A stretch of DNA of 27,454 bases. Origin: Thermacetogenium sp. UBA4966 (GTDB lineage: Bacteria; Bacillota; DSM-12270; Thermacetogeniales; Thermacetogeniaceae). Below the pieces are notes generated by a model. The model worked only from the letters and a program-made list of their open reading frames with translations, had not been told where the DNA came from and did no database searches. Made by a program: the position numbers and the translations under genes. The stretch covers positions 1 to 27,454 of the forward strand of contig DHAA01000120.1 of the NCBI GenBank assembly GCA_002397275.1, in the 5' to 3' direction. Below, piece by piece: positions 1-7,122 of the stretch (position 1 is the stretch's first letter; every line of letters begins with the position of its first letter).

Positions 1-20
1 CGCTCATGCCGGGCGCACAA

Positions 21-66
21 ACTGAACGCCTATCCGATACACATTGTATCAAAATAGGCGTTCAGT
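21..66 (-). terminator. Hairpin terminator of the tRNA-Leu gene
   Basis: A perfect 13-bp inverted repeat (21-33 paired with 54-66) encloses a second small hairpin (GATAC 36-40 with GTATC 46-50). On the minus strand it begins two bases after the encoded CCA of the tRNA. The following T tract is short (TTTGTG), so termination is inferred mainly from stem strength and position. Confidence 0.7.
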
Positions 67-68
67 GA

Positions 69-156
69 TGGTGCGGCTGAGAGGATTTGAACCTCCACGA
101 GCGCAATGCCCACTAGAGCCTGAGTCTAGCGCGTCTGCCAATTCCGCCACAGCCGC
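69..156 (-). tRNA. tRNA-Leu (anticodon CAG), CCA encoded
   Basis: Read on the minus strand the sequence folds into a class II tRNA. The 7-bp acceptor stem is GCGGCTG/CAGCCGC (5' end at 156, 3' half 73-79), followed by an A discriminator and a genomic CCA (69-71). The D arm carries GCG...CGC. The anticodon stem is CTAGA/TCTAG with loop CTCAGGC, giving anticodon CAG, which reads CUG leucine codons. A long variable arm, as expected for tRNA-Leu, precedes a T arm with loop TTCAAAT. It stands alone, with its own promoter upstream and a hairpin downstream, so it is probably a single-gene transcription unit. Confidence 0.96.
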
Positions 157-172
157 TTGTTGCACGTATAAA

Positions 173-201
173 AAGATAACATGTTTGCTTTATCCTGTCA
201 A
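173..201 (-). promoter_or_regulatory. Sigma-A type promoter of tRNA-Leu
   Basis: On the minus strand a perfect -35 TTGACA (196-201) is followed after 17 bases by a -10 TATCTT (173-178). The predicted start is about 10 bases before the tRNA 5' end at 156, which fits a short tRNA leader. Confidence 0.75.
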
Positions 202-451
202 GATGCTTTCGCAACCGATTATTATAGCGGGACATTTGGATAGGGCTGAGCCTTAATGCTGTCCGGGACGTAATCCGGGAGCAAGCGGAATCCGCCGGCC
301 AGGTGGACCAGCTTGACGTTCGACAACGATATTAGAAATTTAATACAAAAATATTATGTAAAAATAGAAATTATTGCATAATAATTTGGCCGTTCTCTGA
401 GCATACTTTACTAACAAACGAAGCTGTCGATAAGGAGGTCTCTCTTCGGTC
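202..451. other. Intergenic region before the 3D-domain gene, no gene seen
   Basis: No coding region is convincing here. The left half (about 240-300) is GC-rich with short repeats: GGCTGAGCC (244-252), TCCGGGA twice (262-268 and 274-280) and GCGGAATCCGC (285-295). The right half is AT-rich. A TTGACG lies at 313-318 without a well-spaced -10. A good ribosome binding site, AAGGAGG (432-438), leads into the ATG at 452. No known riboswitch family was recognised. Confidence 0.4.
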
Positions 452-901
452 ATGAAAAAGCTAAAGCAGGCAATTGTTTTGGCAACGCTCATTATATGAG
501 CTTTACCGCCGGCGGCGGCATGGTCATCATCGACGCCTCCGGAACAGTCTGCTGGTGAAGCAGATGCATTTGCCTGGGTTGAAAATGAACCGTCGGAAAC
601 AATATTGACAGTCACAGTTACAGCTTACTGCCCTTGCCCAATCTGCTGCGGTAAAAGTGACGGAATCACAAGCAGCGGCATTAGGGCCAGAGAAACACAA
701 ACTATTGCGGTAGACCCCGATGTAATACCAATAGGCAGCGAAGTTTACCTGGAAGGGTTGGGCAGGTTTACCGCAGAAGATACAGGAGGCGCCATCAAAG
801 GAAATCGAATCGACATTTATATGGAAGATCACAACCGAGCTCTGTTGTTCGGCGTACAGGAGACAAAAGCCTACTTGTCTAAATCCGGTGGAAAAGTATA
901 A
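452..901 (+). pseudogene. Secreted 3D-domain (MltA-like) protein, signal peptide broken by in-frame TGA
   Basis: From the ATG at 452 (AAGGAGG at 432-438, 13-base spacing) the frame reads MKKLKQAIVLATLII, then TGA at 497-499, then continues without another stop to TAA at 899-901. The part after the TGA (ALPPAAAW...) completes a normal signal peptide with an AAA-W-like cleavage site, followed by a short acidic/proline linker. A complete 3D domain follows, with VTAYCPCPICCG, the VAVDP-like segment IAVDPDVIPIGSEVYLEG, TAEDTGGAIKGNRIDIYM and a C-terminal helix. 3D domains are the double-psi-barrel fold found in MltA and in YabE/YocH-type cell wall proteins. The domain looks intact and under selection, so only export would be lost. 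A sequencing error, a recent nonsense mutation or low-level readthrough are all possible. An internal start would give a cytoplasmic fragment. It converges on cheR with five bases between the stops. Confidence 0.75.
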
Positions 902-906
902 CAACA

Positions 907-1683
907 CTAAAATACTCTTTTATAAAAGAAAGACGCCACGGCCTCCATTCCGATTTTGGAGGCCTTAAATATTTGCTCGGTACTGCCTGTAAACAGTATG
1001 CCTCCTTGCGGCCGCAGGGCATCGTGAAAACGCTTATAAAGCTCCTTTCTTGTTTCACGGGTAAAATAGATGAGAACATTGCGGCAGAGAATAAGATCAA
1101 AATTACGATGAAAGGGATCCTTCAGCAGGTCATGTTCCTTAAATATGACCATTTTCTTTATTTCTTCTTTAATATGGTAACTATCACCTTTTTGAACAAA
1201 ATATTTTTTTATTAAATTGGAAGGAACATTGGCCACAGAACGTTCCTTGTATACCCCGCTCCCGGCTTTGATCAGTATATGTTCATCGATATCCGTGGCT
1301 AAAATCAAAGGTTTGTTTATCTCCGGCGCCAGGCGCCGCATAAGCATAGCCAGCGAATAGGGTTCTTCTCCGGCGGCGCAGCCCGCGCTCCATATTTTGG
1401 GCGGATTGTCTCTCTTGAGTATTTCAGGGAGAATAGTTTCTTTTAATATTTCCCATTGCGGTGGATTCCTGAAAAACTCGCTGACATTGATCGTCAGGTG
1501 CTCCAAAAACCTATTCAGAGAGCCGGCGTCTTTTTTGATTATCAAGAGGTATTCCCGGTAATCGGTCAAACCCTGCGAACGCATCAGGGATCTGATGCGG
1601 CGCTCCATTTGGGTGCGCTTGTATTTTGCCAAATCGATCCCTGTATATTCCCCGATCGCTTGCAAAAACATCTCAAATTCCAT
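907..1683 (-). CDS. cheR: CheR-type protein-glutamate O-methyltransferase
   Basis: The 258-residue protein matches the CheR family, which methylates glutamates of chemoreceptors with S-adenosylmethionine in the cytoplasm. An N-terminal CheR all-helical domain (about 1-70, starting MEFEMFLQAIGEYTGIDL) is followed by a Rossmann methyltransferase domain. That domain has the SAM-binding segment IWSAGCAAGEEPYSLAML, an acidic ATDID strand end and the typical LCRNVLIYF motif. The length is normal. The ATG at 1683 is chosen because family similarity begins there; the same frame is open much further upstream but that stretch is hemL in another frame. The hemL stop codon lies 13 bases upstream and itself forms part of AAGGAG. 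No receptor or other che gene is in the window, so its presence at the end of the heme operon is unexplained. Confidence 0.92.
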   Translation of the reverse strand: MEFEMFLQAIGEYTGIDLAKYKRTQMERRIRSLMRSQGLTDYREYLLIIKKDAGSLNRFLEHLTINVSEFFRNPPQWEILKETILPEILKRDNPPKIWSAGCAAGEEPYSLAMLMRRLAPEINKPLILATDIDEHILIKAGSGVYKERSVANVPSNLIKKYFVQKGDSYHIKEEIKKMVIFKEHDLLKDPFHRNFDLILCRNVLIYFTRETRKELYKRFHDALRPQGGILFTGSTEQIFKASKIGMEAVASFFYKRVF

Positions 1684-1696
1684 AATACTACCTGGA

Positions 1697-2986
1697 TTAC
1701 TCCTTAAACGCTTTCCGCGCGGCGCGGACAGTCCGCTTAAGATCCTCTTCGCTGTGGGCTGTAGAAAGGAATATGGCCTCAAACTGAGAAGGAGGCAGGT
1801 AGATTCCCTCTGCCAGCATTTTCTTAAAAAATATTTTATATTTTTGCTGGTCTGAGCGCAGCGCATCCTCCAGGTTGTGGACTGCGGACCCGGTAAAAAA
1901 CAGCGAGAGCAGAGAAGCGGCTCTGTTGACCTGCAGCGGAACGCCGGATTCCCGCGCCGCCTCCAACAACCCTGTCTCCAGATAGGCGGCCTTTTGCTCA
2001 AGCTCCATGTAAAGGCCGGGGTTCCCTTCAGCAAGGCGCTGCAGAGCGGTTATTCCCGCCTGAACCGCCAAAGGGTTGCCGGAGAGCGTACCTGCCTGGT
2101 AGACAGGCCCCGCGGGCGCCACCAGATCCATGATCTCCCTCTTGCCTCCATAGGCGCCTACAGGAAGACCTCCCCCAATAATTTTACCGAGGCAGGTCAG
2201 ATCCGGTTCGATCCCGTAAAATCCCTGAGCGCCGCCGTATGCTAGGCGGAAACCGGTGATCACCTCATCAAAAATCAGCAGGCTCGAGCTCTTTGTTGTC
2301 ACCTCACGCAGTGTTTCCATAAATCCGGGCCGCGGAGGCACAACACCCATATTGGCGGCAACAGGCTCCACAATTACCGCGGCGATTTCCTCTCCCTCCT
2401 CTTGGAAGGCGCTGCGCGCGGCGTCCGCATCATTATAAGGCAAAACCATGGTCAGGCTGCCGATCTCCTCCGGCACTCCAGGGCTGGAAGGAGTCCCCAG
2501 GGTAAGGGCGCCCGAACCCGCCTGCACCAAAAAACCATCGGCATGCCCATGATAGCAACCCGCAAATTTTACTATTTTTTTACGCCCTGTAAAGGCACGC
2601 GCCACACGAACAGCGCTCATGGCAGCCTCAGTACCGGAGCTAACCAGACGCACTCTCTCCACGGAAGGGATGGCGTTGACAATAAGTGAGGCTAGCGTTA
2701 TCTCTCCTTCTGTGGGCGCCCCGAAACTGGTTCCTTCCTCCAGGACCGCCCGCAGGGAGGTTATAATATCAGGATAAAGGTGTCCTAAAATCAAGGGGCC
2801 CCAGGAGCAGACATAATCCAGATATTCATTCCCATCAACATCATAGAGATGAGAACCCTTGCCCCGGGAAATGAATATGGGATCCTCTCCTACCGCTTGG
2901 AATGCCCTCACCGGGCTGTTAACCCCACCCGGCATGTAGCGGCGGGCTTTTTGAAAAAGGTGTTTTGAGTTTTCGTTCCGTATCAT
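1697..2986 (-). CDS. hemL: Glutamate-1-semialdehyde 2,1-aminomutase
   Basis: HemL is a PLP enzyme of the aminotransferase class III fold. It converts glutamate-1-semialdehyde to 5-aminolevulinate, the second step of the C5 pathway after HemA. The 429 residues equal the family length. The N-terminal PGGVNSPVRAF, the VSSGTEAAMSA phosphate-binding segment, the FAGCYHGHAD motif, LIFDEVITGFR and the Schiff-base lysine in CLGKIIGGGLPVGAYGG (Lys268) are all visible. The ATG at 2986 follows AGGAGG (3000-3005) at 13 bases. The gene lies 29 bases after ahbB and 13 bases before cheR, and appears to be transcribed with the heme genes. Confidence 0.97.
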   Translation of the reverse strand: MIRNENSKHLFQKARRYMPGGVNSPVRAFQAVGEDPIFISRGKGSHLYDVDGNEYLDYVCSWGPLILGHLYPDIITSLRAVLEEGTSFGAPTEGEITLASLIVNAIPSVERVRLVSSGTEAAMSAVRVARAFTGRKKIVKFAGCYHGHADGFLVQAGSGALTLGTPSSPGVPEEIGSLTMVLPYNDADAARSAFQEEGEEIAAVIVEPVAANMGVVPPRPGFMETLREVTTKSSSLLIFDEVITGFRLAYGGAQGFYGIEPDLTCLGKIIGGGLPVGAYGGKREIMDLVAPAGPVYQAGTLSGNPLAVQAGITALQRLAEGNPGLYMELEQKAAYLETGLLEAARESGVPLQVNRAASLLSLFFTGSAVHNLEDALRSDQQKYKIFFKKMLAEGIYLPPSQFEAIFLSTAHSEEDLKRTVRAARKAFKE

Positions 2987-3015
2987 AGCGGGTGAATAAC
3001 CTCCTGCTTATTGAT

Positions 3016-3480
3016 TTATAAATCAAGGGATATACTGGTTTTTTTAAATTCTATGGTACTGAAAAGAACCTGGTAATCATCAAGTCCCGTTTCTTGAGAG
3101 ATAGTTTTTATTTTTTCAAGACATATTTCCCTTGACGGAGCATGCACCATGGTAAAGATATTATAATTCCACCCAGCCGGCGCCTGCCGGTGATAACAAT
3201 GGGTTACTTCCGGGAAAGAACTCAGTTTCTTCCCCATATCCTGAACCTGCTCCTCGGCCACAGCCCATAGAATCATAGCATTAGCAGCAAAACCTAAAGT
3301 GCGGTGGCCCAGAACCGCTCCCACCCTCCTGATCACGCCTTTCTTCAGGAAGTAGTTGACGATGCGGATCACTTCCTCCTCTTGGAGGCCGAGTTGCTGA
3401 GCAATGGCATTAAACGGCCTGCTGTCCAGTGGAAGATCACCCTGTAGGGTTTTCAGTACGGCATCTTCTATTGAATACAT
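3016..3480 (-). CDS. ahbB: Siroheme decarboxylase subunit AhbB (Lrp/AsnC fold)
   Basis: The 154-residue protein has an N-terminal Lrp/AsnC-like helix-turn-helix (about 1-60, DSRPFNAIAQQLGLQEEEVI) and a C-terminal RAM-like ferredoxin fold. It carries the features of the stand-alone siroheme decarboxylase subunit: RRVGAVLGHRTLGF, VTHCYHRQ, WNYNIFTMVH and a C-terminal LFSTIEFKKTSI. With AhbA it removes two carboxylates from siroheme to give 12,18-didecarboxysiroheme. It is not expected to act as a DNA-binding regulator. The ATG at 3480 has GAGGAG just upstream, and the gene overlaps the end of ahbD-ahbA by 44 bases, so translation of the two subunits is probably coupled. Assignment as B rather than A rests on the HCYHR and FSTIEFKK segments. 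Confidence 0.88.
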   Translation of the reverse strand: MYSIEDAVLKTLQGDLPLDSRPFNAIAQQLGLQEEEVIRIVNYFLKKGVIRRVGAVLGHRTLGFAANAMILWAVAEEQVQDMGKKLSSFPEVTHCYHRQAPAGWNYNIFTMVHAPSREICLEKIKTISQETGLDDYQVLFSTIEFKKTSISLDL

Positions 3481-4933
3481 CGGTCAGCTCCTCTTTGGAA
3501 AATTTAACGGCTATCTTGAAAAGATCCCGGCAGGGAAAGCTGTAGAATTCTGTAACTGCAATACGCTCCCGGATCTCGGTCACTACCTGTTGCAGTTCCT
3601 GCGCAGAGGAAGCGGTTACCGTAAACCAAAGATTATAGTGATGTTCCCTCAAGTAGTTATGGGTAACGCCTTTGTAGGAGTTAATTATTCCCACCGCTTG
3701 CTGCAATTTTTCTGGGGAAATCCTGGCGGCACAAAGTGTGCCGGCGTAGCCAAGGCGGCGGGAATCAATGATTCCGCCAAGGCGACGCACAAAACCGCTT
3801 GTCTTCAGCCAGCGCAAAGTTTTCAAAACATCATCTTCGGAAACACCCAGTTCTTCAGCCATGACCGCGTAGGGCCTGCTGACAACAGGTAATCCATCCT
3901 GCAGGCGAACGAGCAGCTCTATAGCAAGGGGATACATTTTCTTTTCCTCCTGATAGCCATAGAGACAACTAGGGTCCCCGGCCATGAAGTTTCCCTCACT
4001 GCCGGCAAAGGCCCGCGCCCGGCAGCCCCCGCAGACGCCCCGGTAGCTGCAGACGGCACAGTATCCTTCATATTTCTGCGCACGCAATTTCAGCAAAACC
4101 GGGTGCTTACTCCAAATTTCTGAAAAGGGATCATCCCGCACGCTGCCGATTTTCAAATCCATGTAAGAGCAGGGATAGACCTCGCCCTGTGGGCCGATGA
4201 TACAATAGGATATTCCTGCCAAACAACCCCTGCGAAAGCGAGTAGCCACTTTTAGCTGTCGCGCAATTCTCATAAACTGCGGCGCGCAGGTGGGCTTAAT
4301 CTCTAAAGGCAGCCGCTCTTGCAGGGAGAGGAGACGTTCCAGCAGACTTTCCATCTGTTGCGGCGTAATTGTGGCCGCCATATTTTTTTTGCCTCTCCCC
4401 GTAGGGACAAAAAAGAAGACGTGATGGCCACGGGCGCCGGAGCGGGCGGCAAAATCAGTTATTTTTTCGATATCCGCATAATTCCAGGGGAAGACGGTGG
4501 TATGGATCTGAAAAGGAAGCCCGCCCTCACGGCAGTTGCTGATCCCCTGCTCTGTTAATTCCCAGGCGCCCTTGATGCCGCGGAAATGATCATGCTTCTC
4601 CGAGTCGATGCTATCGACGCTGATCCCTACCGCCGCTGTTCCTGCTTCCTTGAGCTGCTCTACTTTATCCCTGGTGAGAAGCGTCCCGTTGGTGCCCAGG
4701 ACAGGGCGCAGCCCCAAGGATTTGGCTCTGGAGATCAGAGCGCAGAGATCCGGACGCAAGAGCGGCTCCCCGCCGCTAAAGACAATGATCTTAAAGCCGG
4801 ACTTCTTCACTTCCTCAAGAAGCCCGTAGCCCTCGGCGGTTGAAAGTTCTTGCGGCATCTCCCTCCCCGCGTCCCTGTAGCAGTGGCCGCACTTCAAGTT
4901 GCAGGCATTGGTGGCATTCCATGAAACAAGCAC
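3437..4933 (-). CDS. ahbD-ahbA: Fusion of heme synthase AhbD (radical SAM) and siroheme decarboxylase subunit AhbA
   Basis: One 498-codon frame holds two enzymes. Residues 1 to about 330 are AhbD, which oxidatively decarboxylates the propionates of Fe-coproporphyrin III to the vinyls of heme b. It has the radical SAM motif CNLKCGHC (Cys11, 15, 18), SGGEPLLRPD, FFFVPTGRGK, the TCAPQF and GCLAGISYC segments, and SPASM-type cysteines in CAVCSYRGVCGGCRAR. Residues from Met333 are AhbA, an Lrp/AsnC-fold subunit with RRLGGIIDSRRLGY, VTHNYLREHHYNLWFTV and a terminal FKIAVKF. The GTG start at 4933 follows AGGGGGGA, which also contains the hemB stop; only two bases separate the genes. The AhbD N-terminus is short but complete for the fold. 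A strong ribosome binding site precedes Met333, so a separate AhbA of 166 residues may also be produced. AhbD rather than AhbC is chosen because the other radical SAM protein here fits AhbC better. Confidence 0.88.
   Translation of the reverse strand: MLVSWNATNACNLKCGHCYRDAGREMPQELSTAEGYGLLEEVKKSGFKIIVFSGGEPLLRPDLCALISRAKSLGLRPVLGTNGTLLTRDKVEQLKEAGTAAVGISVDSIDSEKHDHFRGIKGAWELTEQGISNCREGGLPFQIHTTVFPWNYADIEKITDFAARSGARGHHVFFFVPTGRGKKNMAATITPQQMESLLERLLSLQERLPLEIKPTCAPQFMRIARQLKVATRFRRGCLAGISYCIIGPQGEVYPCSYMDLKIGSVRDDPFSEIWSKHPVLLKLRAQKYEGYCAVCSYRGVCGGCRARAFAGSEGNFMAGDPSCLYGYQEEKKMYPLAIELLVRLQDGLPVVSRPYAVMAEELGVSEDDVLKTLRWLKTSGFVRRLGGIIDSRRLGYAGTLCAARISPEKLQQAVGIINSYKGVTHNYLREHHYNLWFTVTASSAQELQQVVTEIRERIAVTEFYSFPCRDLFKIAVKFSKEELTDVFNRRCRTENPTG
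3935..3951 (-). promoter_or_regulatory. Internal ribosome binding site and ATG at the AhbD/AhbA junction
   Basis: Inside the ahbD-ahbA frame a perfect AGGAGG (3946-3951) stands eight bases before an in-frame ATG (3935-3937). This ATG encodes Met333, exactly where AhbA similarity begins (MYPLAIELLVRL). It looks like the original ahbA start kept after loss of the ahbD stop codon, and could allow a free AhbA to be made beside the fusion protein. Confidence 0.6.
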
Positions 4934-4935
4934 TC

Positions 4936-5913
4936 TTATCCCCCCTGCAGCCAGCGGGCGACATCCCGGGCATGGTAGGTGATAATCAGGTCCGCGCCCG
5001 CTCTCTTGATCCCGGTCATGGTTTCCATGACAACCGCTTTTTCGTCAATCCACCCCTTAGCTGCCGCCGCTTTGATCATGGCATATTCGCCGCTGACATT
5101 GTAGGCGGCCAGCGGACAGAGGACACGCTCCCTTACCTCCCGGATAACATCCAGGTAAGCCAGCGCCGGCTTGATCATCACCAGGTCCGCGCCCTCCGCC
5201 AAATCCAGCAGAACCTCTTCTAAGGCCTCTCTGCGGTTGGCCGGATTCATCTGATAAGAGCGCCGATCCCCGAACGATGGAGCGGATCCCGCCGCTTCTC
5301 GGAAAGGTCCATAAAAAGCAGAGGCAAATTTGGCCGCATAGGATAAAATTCCCACGCCGGAAAATCCGTTTTCATCGAGAATATCCCTGATCGCCTTGAC
5401 CCTGCCGTCCATCATATCGGAGGGCGCCACCAGGTCCGCGCCGGCCTGAGCATGGGAAATGGCTGTCCGGGCAATCAGGGGAAGGGTTTCATCGTTGACA
5501 ATAACGCCGTTTCTGACCACCCCGCAGTGCCCGTGATCTGTATAACCGCAGAGACAGACGTCGGTGATCACCACCAGTTCCGGGAAACGCTCCTTCAACA
5601 GGCGCACCGCTCCCTGGACGACACCCTGCTCATCGTAAGCAGCTGTGGCGAGTTCATCCCTCGTCTCCGGGACTCCGAAAAGCAGGAGAGCTAAAATACC
5701 CTCATCCCGCGCCCTGGACACCTCCTCCAAAAGCAGATCCCGCGAAAATCGAAATACCCCCGGCATAGATTCCACAGGTTGGCGGCGGTTGGCGCCCGCG
5801 CACACAAAGAGGGGATAGATCAGGTCTTCAATCTGAATTCTGGTTTCCTGCAGAAGCTCTCGAATAGACTGATTGCTCCTCCTGCGCCGCAGGCGTAATT
5901 GTGGGTATTGCAA
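4936..5913 (-). CDS. hemB: Delta-aminolevulinic acid dehydratase (porphobilinogen synthase)
   Basis: HemB condenses two 5-aminolevulinates to porphobilinogen. Visible motifs are the zinc-binding cysteine stretch DVCLCGYTDHGHCG, the first active lysine in SYAAKFASAFYGPFR, the Schiff-base lysine in LVMIKPALAYLD and the C-terminal YNVSGEYAM and ITYHARDVA. The start needs comment: a GTG at 5937 overlaps the ahbC stop, but the AAGGAGG site (about 5923-5929) lies downstream of it and nine bases before a TTG (5911-5913). The TTG is therefore preferred, giving 325 residues, the usual size. The gene follows ahbC by 20 bases and runs into ahbD-ahbA with a 2-base gap. Confidence 0.95.
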   Translation of the reverse strand: MQYPQLRLRRRRSNQSIRELLQETRIQIEDLIYPLFVCAGANRRQPVESMPGVFRFSRDLLLEEVSRARDEGILALLLFGVPETRDELATAAYDEQGVVQGAVRLLKERFPELVVITDVCLCGYTDHGHCGVVRNGVIVNDETLPLIARTAISHAQAGADLVAPSDMMDGRVKAIRDILDENGFSGVGILSYAAKFASAFYGPFREAAGSAPSFGDRRSYQMNPANRREALEEVLLDLAEGADLVMIKPALAYLDVIREVRERVLCPLAAYNVSGEYAMIKAAAAKGWIDEKAVVMETMTGIKRAGADLIITYHARDVARWLQGG

Positions 5914-5933
5914 TGAAACATTCCTCCTTTTTG

Positions 5934-7118
5934 TCACGCTTGTTCAACGCCGATTTCCTCTCCGGTCAAGTAACAAACCGGATCCTCGCCCCAAAGATCG
6001 CCGTTGCTCGCTTTTGCCCTGATGCGGCAGCCTCCACAAAGGGAGTTGTATCTGCACTCTCCGCACTTCCCTTTTAAATGCGCCTGCTTGTGGCGAAGTT
6101 CATTTAACAGTTCATTGTTTTCATCATACCAGATCTCCCGGAAGGACTGTTCCGGGACCTTACCCAGCGAACTCGACCGCCAAAACTGACAGGGATAAAC
6201 ATACCCTGCCGGATCAATATTGGCGATTTTATATCCGGCAGAACAACCCCCGTGGAATTCCAGCAGCCGCTCCACCTCGTCAGCCCGCTCCGGAAGGTTC
6301 TCCTTGACCCAGCGGTGAAGATAGATACCATCCGCGTGATGATCGGTGGTCAATATCTCGGCGGGTATTCCTTCTTCATGGAATTCGAGTGCTTTGCGGA
6401 TTAGGTAGTCGGCCAGATCTCTCTTCTCTTGTACCGAAAGATCCAAATAGGACAGGTCCCTGCCGCGTCCCGCATAAACCAGGTGATAGAGACAGAAGCG
6501 AGGGATCCTCTCCTTTTTGACCAGATCTAAAATACGTGGAAGTTCCCGGTAGTTGTTTTTATTGACTGTAAAGCGGATCCCGGTTTTCAGCCCCGCATCT
6601 TGGGTATAGCGAAGGCCCTGGAGAGTTTTTTCAAAGGCCCCCGGCGCCCCGCGAAAGTCATCGTGGACCGACGGCCCTCCATCAAGACTGACTCCTACAT
6701 AGGCAAATCCACAGGAACTCAACATGCCGGCTGTCTGGGGCGTGATTAAAACGCCATTTGTGGAAAGAGCTGTCCTGATCCCCTGAGAGCGCGCCTGCTC
6801 CGCCAACTCCCATAAGTCGGAACGCAACAGAGGCTCCCCTCCCGAAAAAATGATCACCGGGATTTTCATCTCACCGAACTCCCGGATTAACTGGATTGCA
6901 TCTGCGGTAGACAATTCCTGATCTTGAGAAGCGGAAGTGGCTTCCAAGTAACAGTGGCGACAGCGAAGGTTACATCTCCGGGTTAAGTTCCAGACGACAA
7001 TAGGCCTGGCGACAGTGGAAAACTGGAGAAGATGCGGAGGCGCCGCTCCGCAGTCTGCGGCATGAAGCGCAGCGGCAACTGTCGCTTTGCCGGTTAACAG
7101 CTTAGAAAATCCAATCAT
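5934..7118 (-). CDS. ahbC: 12,18-didecarboxysiroheme deacetylase AhbC (radical SAM)
   Basis: AhbC removes the two acetate side chains of didecarboxysiroheme to form Fe-coproporphyrin III, the substrate of AhbD. The 394-residue protein begins MIGFSKLL and has LLQFS, then VVWNLTRRCNLRCRHCY with the radical SAM cysteines 49, 53 and 56. SGGEPLLRSD, YHLVYAGRG, LTTDHHADG, PCQFWRSSSLG and a C-terminal cysteine cluster (CGECRYNSLCGGC) follow, ending in DPVCYLTGEEIG. These features match what I recall of Desulfovibrio-type AhbC and its NirJ relatives. The ATG at 7118 has GAGGTGA upstream, and this site includes the cobA-hemD stop four bases away. NirJ of heme d1 synthesis is a close relative, but the operon has both AhbA and AhbB and no nirF/nirN, so AhbC is preferred. 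Confidence 0.9.
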   Translation of the reverse strand: MIGFSKLLTGKATVAAALHAADCGAAPPHLLQFSTVARPIVVWNLTRRCNLRCRHCYLEATSASQDQELSTADAIQLIREFGEMKIPVIIFSGGEPLLRSDLWELAEQARSQGIRTALSTNGVLITPQTAGMLSSCGFAYVGVSLDGGPSVHDDFRGAPGAFEKTLQGLRYTQDAGLKTGIRFTVNKNNYRELPRILDLVKKERIPRFCLYHLVYAGRGRDLSYLDLSVQEKRDLADYLIRKALEFHEEGIPAEILTTDHHADGIYLHRWVKENLPERADEVERLLEFHGGCSAGYKIANIDPAGYVYPCQFWRSSSLGKVPEQSFREIWYDENNELLNELRHKQAHLKGKCGECRYNSLCGGCRIRAKASNGDLWGEDPVCYLTGEEIGVEQA

Positions 7119-7122
7119 TTTA

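Noticed and set aside
497..530. Selenocysteine insertion at the TGA of the 3D-domain gene
   Set aside because: A GC-rich stem follows, but selenocysteine in the hydrophobic core of a signal peptide has no known use, and no SECIS consensus could be confirmed. A nonsense mutation or read error is simpler.
1684..2034. Upstream extension of the cheR frame giving a 375-residue protein
   Set aside because: The extra 117 residues lie antisense-frame inside hemL, are arginine/cysteine-rich without family similarity, and CheR homology begins exactly at the Met at 1683.
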